DNA of 64,000 nt from Rana temporaria (Eukaryota; Chordata; Amphibia; Anura; Ranidae). A program made the translations under genes and the position numbers. Below, piece by piece: positions 11,180 to 21,905 of this stretch. The stretch covers positions 133,542,236 to 133,606,235 of the forward strand of contig NC_053494.1 in the NCBI RefSeq assembly GCF_905171775.1, read 5' to 3'. Numbering within the stretch: position 1 is the stretch's first letter; each line of letters starts with the position of its first letter. The notes under the pieces were generated by a model. That model searched no databases. It had not been told where the DNA came from and was given only the letters and a program-made list of their open reading frames with translations.

Positions 11180-12519
11180 TAGTGATGAGCCAAACTGCCC
11201 TGGGTTCGGTTTGAGCAGGGTTTGGTGAACTTCAAAGAAGCTCAGATGCTGAAACTGAACTCCAGTGAAATTAAAAATGCCCATTTTTTGGGGTAATATA
11301 ATAGGGGATGTTAAAATATACATATATATATATAGTATGAGGGGTGGGCACTGCTTAAAGTGAAACATTAAAAAAACATCCAATTTATTTAAATAACATT
11401 CCGTGTTGCCCTAATCCCACCTGTGAGGAGGCAGCTTCATTGTAAAAACAAAACAAAGAAAACAAAGCACAAAAAACCCTCAAAGAGTCTGCTATGTGAT
11501 TTGGGGACCTTTGGAGGAGTTTGTGTGCTACATTTTTTAATTTGCTGGCAATTTAAAATTTATAATTCGTTTTCTTTGTATATGTCAGTTGCGTAGAGTC
11601 CCCTCCGAAATACATACCAGGCCTTCTGAGTCTTTTATGGATTTGAAAAGGTGTAATTCATGCAAACAAACAAAAAAAAAAAAAAAATATTAGAGGTCTC
11701 CCAGGAAAACCATACCAGACACTTAGGGTCTTTTACTGATTTTGGGGCAAAATCCATCCAAAAGAATGTGTGTGTTCCCCCAAAAAATCAATACCAGACC
11801 CTTAATCTAAGCATGTGGCCTGGCTGGCTAGAAAATAGGGGTACGCCCCCTAGCTGGACCATACTAGGCCACATGGGGGCCACCCCCTAGCAAAGCAGCT
11901 TATCCCCAATATTGATGAGGACAAGGAACTCTTGCTCACAACCCTTGTCAGATGGTTGTGGAGTTCTGTGGGTGGGAGGCTTATCTGGAAACCCCCCCCC
12001 CCCCCCCCCCCCCTGTGTGAATGAGCACATGAGTCCCTCATTGTAAATCCATTCTCTACTACAATGCCTGCTACCTGCTGACTCACTGAAAAATAAAACC
12101 TGATGATGCAGTGCATGCAACCAATCCTGATGGGAACACCAGCCAAATGCTCCTGACCTGTCATCAGCTATATAAGGGAAAAGCCGAGCATAGTGGTGAC
12201 ATTATTGACCATATATTGCCAGTGATTATATTTGGGCAGCAAAGTCACTGCTATCCCCACACCTATGCTAAAAAGGAGCAGGGATTCTCCATGAAGTCAG
12301 TGGTTCCCAGGGGTGCGGAGGATGCAAGCACCTGTGAATTTCTTTGGAACCAGTGACAGTTGGAAGCTATCATATATAAAAGTAGAAATACTGCCTCTAT
12401 ATATGGTGCATGGCTCCTGCCAAACAGTGAGCTGAAAAAAGCTAAAGTTCAGGCATTCATCCGAACAGCGAAAGTTCGGTCTGAACATAGGTTCAAAGCA
12501 AACTGTTGGCTCATGCCTA
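11180..12519. mobile_element. Non-autonomous hAT-like element
   Basis: Left end TAGTGATGAGCCAAAC. The right end read in reverse is TAGGCATGAGCCAACAGTTTG. GGTTCGGTTTGAGC-like subterminal motifs occur at both ends. The adjacent 8-mers GTGTCACA and GATTCAAA match only loosely, as in an old insertion. The interior holds a 22-nt poly-C run (11992-12013) and no transposase. Confidence 0.55.
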
Positions 12520-14274
12520 GATTCAAACAGCATCATTGTATTGTCTTTAACGTCAATTATTTTTGTAAGGGCTAGTTTGCCAAAGTGGAGATCTGACCCC
12601 TTTCTGAAAAGGCACCACAGAGTGGAAGTGGAAAGTTTGTGCCCAGACTGTACAGATGGTTGTAAAAACTCAGGCACTTTCAAACTGCCCTTTTACATAA
12701 TGCGCAGGATTAACCCCTTAGGTTTCACAGTGAGTATTACAAGCATGCTTTACTGCATATAGAGACTGATTTTACTGTTGTGGGTTTAGTAACACTTTAA
12801 TGCAGCATCATTAAGTATATATTGATGTGATATCAACCCATTGTAGTCCCTTTACAGTGGTGCGAGAAGCTGACCAGTTCCTGTGCTGACAAAAAACATG
12901 CAAGGTTCATAATGTCCCCAGAAGGAAGAAAAGCTCCTGCATGCTGACAGATGCCACTAGAGAGAAAAAAGGGGGCTGCTGTGTAATGGAGAGTGTCAGA
13001 GAGGAGGAGCAATTTACAAAAAACCTTAGACATTTTGGAAAAAGGGACAATAAAGATAGAAGAAATCTGAGTGAGAATGAGAGGTGGTTGACGATGTGAC
13101 TGATGGTACAGTAGATACAAAAGAGGGATGCTGATGAAAAGATTCATCCTTCTAAGAGTTTGAAAATGTAAAATTTGGTGAAATTGTTTCTCCAGCCCTC
13201 TTGGCATTAGTAACATATCACCATATGAACTTAGGGCTTGTAAGGGCTTGTTTAAAAAAGCATGGCCAAATGAAGATGAATGCTATATTTTTCGTATATT
13301 GTGTAGTCCCATTCATATCTACTGAATGGGTCTTGCAAAATGTCAAATTGTAATCCCATATTACATGACAAAATGTGTTACGCCAATGACAATTTACTTT
13401 GCTATGTGTTACAGTATAAGGGAGTTCTAATTCTATATTGTATTATTTCCACAGAAAGACGAGGCATTATTTGATTAAAAGATAACTGTTTGTTATTTAT
13501 TGAGATGACTGTTTATTTGAGGTGAAATTACAGGTGAAATAAAAGGAATCAAAAGTGTGAGTTAAGTAGGGTAATACCATACATAGCTAAAGAAGATCCA
13601 TCAAGGACTGAACCTAATTAATTTCCGAAAAAAGACACCACTTTAGGGACTGACAAAGCAATTACTAAATCTACCAAATAAAACAAAATAAAAGCGGGTC
13701 TGTCTACGTGCATTTCTAACCCTAGGTCTCAATAACAGTTCTTATATTTTTTTGATCCAGCTGTAGTGCCGACTCTTCTGGATATTATTATGATACAGCT
13801 TGCAGGAGCTGAAGTCTGAGCACCGACATCTCTCATTTATCCAGATTGAGTTTAGGGTTTGAGCGCAGTGAGCTTTTTTTTAGGAATAACCTGCATATAT
13901 AAAGTAAGTAATCATTCTCTGTGTTAAATTGTTACATATTGTCAAAATGTAACAAAATATTCAAGATTTTTTAAGAAATTGCTCAACTGCAAAAATATGT
14001 AACACGATAAAGCTTAAACAACTTTGGATCTCATTAAATTTCAGTTTTTGACTGAGGGCCACAGGGAATAATTATGGGTCATAAAATTACAAGTTTGATA
14101 TGTCTGATTTACTAGTAGGAGACAACACTGAACGTCAATGAAATGTCAGCCATTTTAACAGCCCATAAAATGTCTGTGGGCCAGTTGCTGGGCTGAAACG
14201 ATCACTGAGCATAAGTGAATGGAGTGTGTGGTAACAAGTTTCTGTTATATACTTGCAAAGTATAAAAGAAAGAG
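12520..14274. other. Intronic sequence, no gene seen
   Basis: About 1.75 kb without an exon or repeat that I can support. A minus-strand ORF at 12833-13216 has no recognisable domain. Confidence 0.4.
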
Positions 14275-14278
14275 TTAA

Positions 14279-14705
14279 AGCGTTTGTTAACCCTAAAAAG
14301 ATAATCTTGTTCCTTTAAAGCATGTTATACAGCACAGTGCTTGTGCTGTGTCATTTGGCCCCCTGTAACACCTGTAATACCTGGTTGATCCTGCCTGGCT
14401 ATACCCTCCCCCCTGTGTGCTGACTCCAATATATCAGGGCTGCTGAGCCCTGAGGCCGCAGTCATCTGTATGTGCCTCCATCATCCGCAGCCTGCTATCT
14501 GTCTCCTCTGTGCTCTCTCCCCCTCCCCTCTCTGCCTGTCAGCTTGTGACAGTGCCTGCCCCTCAACTCCCACTGTTCAAATAACTTTCACAACTTCATA
14601 CCATCCCCTCTGTGTTCTAATCCTGTATGCCCCTCACACAGGGGCATACCGGATTAGAACACTGAGGGGTTGGTATAGATATGTGTAAGAGGCTTAACAA
14701 CCACT
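14279..14705. mobile_element. TTAA-flanked MITE (copy 1)
   Basis: Flanked by TTAA at 14275-14278 and 14706-14709. Ends AGCGTTTGTTAACCC and GGCTTAACAACCACT are inverted copies. TTAA duplication suggests piggyBac-type mobilisation (inference). Confidence 0.65.
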
Positions 14706-14994
14706 TTAATAGCTGATAAAATAGGGGTAACTTGTATTTTAAACTTATGACTCAGATCCGTTTCTGAAAACTGCTTTTTAAGATTTGTAAATTAAAGTAA
14801 CTTGCACCAAACTAAAGAAATATCTCTCTGCTGCAACTAGTGCATACGACTTTCCTTAGGGTACTTCTTATTTACTCAGTGGCAGGGCCTGGCAAGCTGA
14901 ATAAATATCTACAGTGTCCAGGTTTGTTCACATCTCCTGATATTCAGCACTATGATAAAGTAATTTATCTAAAAATAAGACTAAAGCCCTGTAC

Positions 14995-15377
14995 ACATGA
15001 TCGGTTTGTCCTTGAAAACAGACAAACCAATCGTATATGAGCCCCATCGGTCTTTTTTTCATCGGTGTAAAAAAATAGATTTTTTTTTACATTTTTCCTA
15101 TGGATAAAAAAACGATAGAAAAAAACTGATCGTCTGTGTGGAAGTCCATCGGAGAAAAATCCATGCATGCGCAGAATCAAGTCGACGCATGCTTGGAAGC
15201 ATTGAACTTAATTTTTCTCAGCACGTCGTAGTGTTTTACGTTACCGTGTTTTGTCACGGTCGGATTTTTGACTGATGGTGTGTAGGCAAGACTGATGAAA
15301 GTCAGCTTCATCAGTTATCCGACGAAAAAATCCATCGGATTAGATTCCATCAGTTATCCGATCGTGTGCACGCGGCT
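14995..15377. mobile_element. MITE, CGTACACACG family (copy 3)
   Basis: Ends AGCCCTGTACACATGATCGG and CCGATCGTGTGCACGCGGCT. Internal CATCGGT and AAAAATCCATCGG motifs resemble copy 1. Left flank TAA; right flank ACA (degraded). Confidence 0.7.
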
Positions 15378-15673
15378 ACAGAGGTGCTAAAATAATTGAG
15401 GGGGTCTTGTAGCAAATTGTAGGGTTTCCTTATTTCCATCCTTCAACCTGTGGAATATTTAAAGGCCCAGTAGAGATAACAATATACTGTGCACATCATA
15501 GATAATGAGAAAATTACTAGATACTACTAATATTACTATTACTAGCATAACAATATTTGTGCAATATCAGAGATGTACCTTCACAATCCATGTAACACTC
15601 ACTTGTACTATTTAGTGCTAGCCTACAGCAACAAGCAAATTCTCTCAACCCTCATACCCAAGATTTGTCATAC

Positions 15674-15920
15674 CAAGCATGAAAAGGATTTCAACAAAGA
15701 TGTCGCTGACACTGGGTGGGCTACGCGAAGAAGAGTGTTCATCCCAAGCAGCAGCAAAGCAGACATTGTAGGGGACCGTCACAGCAACATAGAACGTGGC
15801 CAAGAGAATCAGCCAGTCCCAGCCAGCCTTAAAAGTGCCATAGTGCAGGAGAACGAAGCGTGACTTCTGGATTGCAGCAACTTTGTATTCTGGGATTGTG
15901 GGCTTGTCACCAAACACATT
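15674..15920 (-). CDS. kcnh3: ELK (Kv12) potassium channel, internal exon: pre-S1 linker, S1, start of S2
   Basis: The acceptor TTTTGCAG precedes 15920 and the donor GTATGA starts at 15673 (minus strand). The 247 nt start in phase 0 and end in phase 1, matching the phase-1 start of the exon at 418-575. The translation opens NVFGDKP-IPEYK, the conserved linker after the PAS-cap region. Then comes S1 (WDWLILLATFYVAVTVPYNV), a variable S1-S2 loop with SRSPPS, and the start of S2 (DIFVEILFML). The SPPSVSD motif favours KCNH3. Upstream PAS-encoding exons would lie to the right. None is recognisable up to 64 kb, so they are either beyond the window or too short to see. Confidence 0.9.
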
Positions 15921-16459
15921 CTGCAAAATAATAAAGAAAAAAAGAGAATAAATGTGACAGGTAATCTTACTCTTGTAACTAGGGCAATAACAAGAAAAGC
16001 GGGCTAAAGCTGAACTTTAGACATACGGCTAAATACACAGGTGAATACATATACAGTCATTGTTTTACCTGCCAAATGATTTGTATTTCTCTCCATCTGG
16101 ATTTACATAGACCTACCATGCAGCACGGTCAGCCAGATGACATCCCTTTCTCTGTTACAGTTATAGACTGTAGAAGGAAAACAGTGGTGTCTTTTTTCCA
16201 CCCCCAGGCTGTTGGCTGGGCAGTCAAAAGCAGCAATGGACTAATCTTTGCTTAGGCCCATGCTAATGGTCTTTTGTTTTCTCCAAACACATTTTGAATT
16301 CTCTTACAAGATTATAGGAATGAAAACACCACTTGAAGCATTTCAAATGCAGGTCAGAAGAAAGTCAACCGCAGGTAAAAAATTTTGGTCAATGAATTCT
16401 AAATGATCCCAGAAGCATATCAAACTGATGTCATACGAATGCCATCAAAACCAGCCTGA
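15921..16459. other. Intronic sequence, no gene seen
   Basis: Contains the polypyrimidine tract of the channel exon acceptor and no other recognised feature. Confidence 0.4.
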
Positions 16460-17001
16460 AGCCTCGTACACACGACCGAGGAACTCGTCGGAAAAGACAC
16501 ATCGTTTTCCTCGACGAGTTCCTTGTTATGCTTGTCGAGGAACTCGACAAGCTTGCCTTGCGTACACACGGTCAAGACAAAATCTCCTCAGTCTCAAACG
16601 TGGTGACGTACAACACATACAATGGCAGGGGAAGTTTGATTCCACTGGCACAACCCTTGGGGCTGGTTTTGCTAATCTCATGTTACTGCGTGTTAAGTAA
16701 AAGTTTGTTAAGAGACGATTTGCACTTTTCAGTCTGTTACAGCGTGAAAAATGTGTTATCTCCATTACAAATGCCACTTTTACCTAAGGTGCGCTCCCGT
16801 CTCATACCTTATTCTGAGCATGCGTGGGTTTCTTAGCATACACACGATCGTGTTTCTCGTCGAAAACCAGCCCGACTAGGAAAACGAAGAGGAAATTGAG
16901 ACTCCCATCAAGGAAAAAGAGAACTTGCTCTCTTTTTTCCTCGTCGAGTTCCTCGACAGTTTCCAGTTTCTGTCGAGGAAAACGGTCGTGTGTACGAGGC
17001 C
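16460..17001. mobile_element. MITE, CGTACACACG family (copy 4, CGAGGAACTCG subtype)
   Basis: Ends AGCCTCGTACACACGACCGA and GGTCGTGTGTACGAGGCC, flanked by TGA on both sides (16457-16459, 17002-17004). Internal CTCGACGAGTTCC palindromes match copy 7 at 63272-63533. Confidence 0.75.
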
Positions 17002-17006
17002 TGAAG

Positions 17007-17584
17007 CATGGACCAAGAATCTTTTGTTCAAGGTTGGGGTTGACAAGAATACATTTATTTCAACCTCTTTCCCATCTTTCACGTATTATATTGACTATGT
17101 TGCAATTGAGAAAATTGATTTTAAGATCTATCAACATTATTTTTTTTGGAAAACAACTGAACGCTGGAGAGATCATACAGGCACAAATGATTGCAACTCT
17201 GTTTTCATTAATACATCTGATTTTGACTTATTCTGCTCTCTTCCTATCAGCAGGTTCCTTGTCAGCACATTTGCATGCATGACATATGACTTGATCCCAG
17301 TCCTGCCCCTCCCTCTCCCCATCGAAGTGCTGTTGTATAGCAGATTGCAAAAGGCTGATATCAAGTCAAATTTAGATGTGTTCATGAAAACAGGGTTGCA
17401 ATTATTTGTGCTTTTATGATCTCTCCAGCATTCAGTTGTTTTCCAAAAAATGAATGTTCATAGATCTTAAAATCCATTTTCTCAATTGCAACATAGTCAA
17501 TATAATACATGAAAGATGGGAAAGAGGTTGAAATAAATGTATTCTTGTCAACCCCAACCTTGAAGAAAAGATTCTTGATCCATG
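17007..17584. repeat. 578-bp near-perfect palindrome
   Basis: The left arm 17007-17230 and right arm 17358-17584 are reverse complements with only scattered mismatches (for example GGTTGGGGTTGACAAGAATA versus its exact complement). A loop of about 127 nt separates them. A transcript of either strand would fold into a hairpin of more than 220 bp. No terminal transposon signature is obvious. An ORF crossing the left arm has no recognisable domain. Confidence 0.9.
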
Positions 17585-18132
17585 ACTAGCCACCTAATAA
17601 ATGAAACCACTATTTTTCTAGGATTTAAGTAGTGTTTTTTTTTTACAGGGGTTTTGGCATGATTCTCACAATTGAGTCACATTAGAATTTTTTTTTTTTA
17701 TCTTATTGCTGGAAGATCATCATTTATTTTCCAACACTATGATCCCCAAACTCCGATTGTCTCACTGCTTATTTCAGGGGTCTGCCCAGAGCTTGAGACC
17801 AAATTGTAAACAACCTGAAATATAGCTTCCTCTGGCAATGTGTCCATAAAGAGGAACTAAAGTCTAAAATGCATGTATGTATATAATTATTTTATTTATT
17901 TAGTCTACGCACAGAGAAAAACCTTCCTTTCTGTTTAAAAGAAAAGCATGTCAATTGAAGTCTCTTATGGCTGTAGCAGCTTTAAATTGCACATGCACCT
18001 GGAATATCAACTTCTCTGCACCAAATTACGCTGAGATGGGCATTTTGCAATATTTTGCAATATTAGTTTCTACAAGTTTAAGTTTTGAAGTGGTTTTAAA
18101 ACCCCCCTCCCCCTCAAAAAAATAAGAAAATA

Positions 18133-18136
<4 letters not shown>
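17585..18136. other. No gene seen
   Basis: AT-rich, no supported feature. Confidence 0.4.
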
Positions 18137-18191
<55 letters not shown>

Positions 18192-18203
18192 CCACACACA
18201 CAC
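18137..18203. repeat. (TA)n then (CA)n microsatellite
   Basis: TA run followed by a short CACACA tract. Confidence 0.95.
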
Positions 18204-18985
18204 ATTATCTGGCTCTTCCAGGTAGGGCGAGCACAGTTTGCTCAGTACGCAGGCAGAACGGCGATCTACCTATGTAAACAAGGCAGATCGCTGTTTTGAC
18301 AGGAGGGAAGGCATGGATTCTGTGTTCCTGGATCCATGCCTTCCCCTAGCAAAAACACCTTCCCACAGTTTAGAGAAACACTGGCTAGGCACACATTTAA
18401 CCCTTTGATTGCCCCTGATATTAACCCTTTTCCCAGCCAGTGTCATTAGTACAGTGACAGTGCAAATTTATTTTAACACTGATCATTGTAATAATATCAC
18501 CAGTTCCCAAAAAGTGTTAAAGTTGTCCGCCGCAATATCGCATTCCCGCTAGAAGTCACTGATCGTCACCATTGCTAGTAAAAAAGAAATAAATAAAAAT
18601 ATCCCATAGTTTGTAGATGCTGTAACTTTTGCACAAACCAATCAATATACGCTTATTGGGATTTTTTTTACCAAAATATGTAGCAGAATACATATTGGCT
18701 AAAATTGATGAAGAAATTAGATTTTTTTAAATTATTTTATTGGGTAGGTTTTATAGCAGAAAGTAAAAAACATTGTTTTTTTCTTCAAAATGTACACTCT
18801 TTCTTTGTTTATAGCGCAAAAAATACAAAACGCAGAGGTGATCAAATACCACCAAAATAAATCTCTATTTGTGGGGGGGAAAAGGGACATAATTTTTGCA
18901 CACCCGAGGAATTGTCAGTTAAAGTAACACAGTGCCATATCGCAAACATGGCCTGGTCACGAGGGGAGGTAAATCTTCTGGAGGT
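18204..18985 (-). repeat. Dispersed repeat with GCGCTATAAAC core (copy 2, reversed)
   Basis: Reverse-orientation relative of 7491-8466. It shares the core TTTATAGCGCAAAAAATAC, GCAGAGGTGATCAAATACC and CTCTATTTGTGG. The ends are less clear than in copy 1. Confidence 0.5.
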
Positions 18986-19540
18986 CAAGTGCTTAATGAA
19001 TAATCTTGTTTAAAAACAGACATGCAAATTCTCATTTGAGGAAAGTTATGCATTATCCACAGTACTGACACATACAGTATATGTATACAGTTTAACACAG
19101 CAATAATATTTTTATAGCAGCTGTTTAGAGATTTACTTCCCTCTCCCTTTCTTCTCTTTTTCTTGCTTTCATAATAATTCAATGACAACATGGTACAGTT
19201 GTCTAAGGAAGCACAAAGATGACATTGTCATGGTCACAATGTGAAAGGTTAAAGCATACCTTAGAAGTGGCTGCATTTAACAAACTAACCTTGAAAATGT
19301 GCTGGATAAAAACACAACGGCTTATGCGACCTAGAAAAAAATAGTCCATATTGTCTGGAGTGATGTAACAAATAATACAACTCAGACACATGCTAAGAAA
19401 CCTTCAGTTTTCTCTGACTTAATAGTTCTAAATATATGCCAAGTGGCAGTGAATGTGACTACTACCAAACATTTACTTGTGGCGGTGAATCAATCACTGT
19501 CATTTAGAACAGTTGCAGTGAAAGTTTGTTCAGTGCCAGG
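18986..19540. other. No gene seen
   Basis: No supported feature. Confidence 0.4.
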
Positions 19541-19927
19541 CAGTGTTCATTTTGACATCAAATTTCCATTTCGTTTTAGTCATAGTCTTTTGACTAAAAT
19601 GCCATTTTAGTTTTAGTCATATTTTAGTCATCTGAATTGTTTTAATTTTACTTGTATTTTAGTCTAGTAAAATTGAATAGAATTAGTTAAATTGTAATGC
19701 ATTATTTAAGCATTTCTCTAGAATTGACAAACTCATTATATACTCCTGGACTTAAGTATGGTATTAAGGTTTGAACATGCATTACAGACATAGATTTAGG
19801 TGTTGTGATATATAAAGTCTTTATAAAAAAATAAATAATAATTTTTCAACAAACAAAAGTGCAACTTTAAAATAAAAAATAGAACCCAAAAAACGTTAAA
19901 CTCTTGGCTGTAATGACATTGCACATA
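19541..19927. repeat. Old AT-rich repeat, left part, split by a Tc1 insertion
   Basis: Contains repeated TTTTAGTCAT and GACTAAAAT motifs. A similar phrase (TTTTCGTCATAGTTTTCAT) lies at about 21862-21880 beyond the Tc1, so an older repeat spanning 19.5-21.9 kb was probably interrupted. Class unknown. Confidence 0.3.
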
Positions 19928-21516
19928 CAGTTGTGCTCATAAGTTTACATAAACTGGCAGAATTTATGATTTCTTGGTCATTTTTCAGAGAATGTGAATA
20001 ACACAAAAACTTTTCTTTCACTCGTGTTTAGTGTTTGGCTGAAGCCATTTATTATCAATCAACTGTGTTTATTCTTTTTAAATGATAATGACAACAGAAA
20101 CTAGCCAAATGACCCTGATCAAAAGTTTACATACCCCAGTTCTTAATACTGTGTATTGCCCCCTTTGACATCAATGACAGATTGAAGTATTTTGTGGTAT
20201 TTGTGGATGAGGCTCTTTATCTTCTCAGATGGTAAAACTGCCCATTCCTCTTGGCAAAAGGCCTCAATTTTCTGCAAATTCTTGGGCTGTCTTGCATGAA
20301 CTGCACATTTGAGATCTCCCCAGAGTTTCTCAATAATATTGAGGTCAGGAGACTGAGGTGGCCACTCCAGAACCTTCATTTTATTCTGCTGTAGCCAACG
20401 GGTCGATTTGGTCTTGTGTTTTGGATCATTGTCATGTTGGAATGTCGTCCCATGTGCAGCTTCCTGGCTGATGAATGCAAATGTCCCTCCAGTATTTTTT
20501 TTTATAACATACTGCATTCATCTTGTCATCAATTTTGACCAAATTTCCTGTGCCTTTGTAGCTGACACACCCCCAAAACATAAGCGATTCACCTCTGTAT
20601 TTCACAGTAGAAATAGTGTACTTTTCATCATAGGCCTTGTTGACTCCTCTCCAAATGTAGTGTTTATGGTTGTGGCCAAAAAGCAAAATTTTGGTCTCAT
20701 CACTCCAAATGACTTTGTGCCAGAAGGTTTGAGGCTGGTCTCTGCGCTGTTTGGCATATTGTAAGTGGGGTACTTTGTGGCATTTGCTTAGTAATGGCTT
20801 TCTTCTGGCGACTCGACCATGCAGTCCATCTTTCTTCAAGTGCCTCCTTATTGTTCATCTTGAAACAGCCACATGTTTTCAGAGAGTCCTGTATTTCACC
20901 TGAAGTTATTTGTGGGTTTTTCTTTGCATCTCAAAAATTTTCCTGGCTGAAAGTTTAGTTGGTCTATCTGACCGTGGTTTGGTTTCAACAGAACTCCTAA
21001 TTTTCCACTTCTTGATTAGAGTTTGAACACTGCTGATTGGCATTCTCAATTCCCTGGATATCTTTTCATATCCCTTTCCTGTTTTATACAGTTCAACTAC
21101 CTTTTTCGCAGATCCTTTGACAATTCTTTTGGTTTCCCCCATGACTCAGAATCCAGAAAGTCAGTGCAGCACTGGATGAAAGATGCAAGGGTCTGTCAGG
21201 AGTCCAGAAACTCATTGACCATTTATACATACACACTAATTACAAGCAAACAGATCACAGGTGAGGATGGTTACCTTTAATAGCCATTCAAACCCCTTTG
21301 TGTCAACGTGTGTGCATGTTATCATGCCAAAATCACCAGGGTATTTCTGTTGTGATTAAGATTTAAAAAGAGTAAACACAGTTGATTGATTATAAATGGC
21401 TTCAGCCAAACACTAACCATGAGTGAAAGAAACGTTTTTGTGTTTTTCATATTCTGTGAAAAATGGCCAAGAAATCATAAATTCTGCCGGGGTATGTAAA
21501 CTTATGAGCACAACTG
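19928..21516 (-). mobile_element. Full-length but decayed Tc1-like transposon
   Basis: A 1,589-bp element flanked by TA on both sides. Ends CAGTTGTGCTCATAAGTTTA and TAAACTTATGAGCACAACTG are inverted. Inner copies of AGTTTACATA suggest the IR/DR end structure of Sleeping Beauty-type elements. The transposase reads on the minus strand. The same family occurs as a deleted derivative at 56807-57107. Confidence 0.92.
20143..21142 (-). pseudogene. Tc1-like transposase, frameshifted
   Basis: DDE-family transposase that cuts and pastes its own element. The minus strand holds three overlapping pieces in different frames. 21142-20906 encodes the N-terminal paired-like helix-turn-helix (MGETKR start, then KISRELRMPISSVQTLIKKW). 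20839-20432 contains VIWSDETKILLFG with the first catalytic aspartate. 20517-20143 has FQHDNDPKHKT (second aspartate) and SPDLNIIEKLWGDLK (glutamate), ending GGNTQY. All three acidic residues survive, but at least two frameshifts break the reading frame and no single active protein is possible. Confidence 0.92.
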
Positions 21517-21905
21517 TATTACCTGAATATATTACCAACATTAAATATTAAGAAAAAAAAAGAAACTCTTTATTCATTTTTTTTTTCTTTCTTTCAGCAG
21601 CTTAGTAGATGCCCCCATTACTGTTTAAACTTTAATGTGCTATTATTATAGGCTGGAGATGTAATTATGTTGCCGATTTATAAAAAGGCCAGCAAAGGGC
21701 GTGTACTGTGTGAAAGGATTGATGGGAGCCAGTGTCTTTCAGCCAATACAGTCAGCGGCTGGGGCTTTAACAGACAGGTGGAGCGCCGAGGAAAGCAGAA
21801 ATTCCGGTAAGTGAAAACGTTCCTCTCTCACATTTTTGTTCGTTGACAAAAACTGGAATTGATTTTCGTCATAGTTTTCATCAATTGACTTAATTTGAAT
21901 TCTGC
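21517..21905. repeat. Right remainder of the older repeat
   Basis: Continues the TTTTCGTCATAG motif type seen left of the Tc1. No gene. Confidence 0.25.

Noticed and set aside
12833..13216. 127-codon minus-strand ORF as a host exon
   Set aside because: No domain, no convincing splice sites, biased low-complexity composition.
16824..17419. Overlapping plus-strand ORFs of 152 and 164 codons
   Set aside because: They cross the end of a MITE and one arm of the palindrome, have no recognisable domain, and look like chance ORFs.
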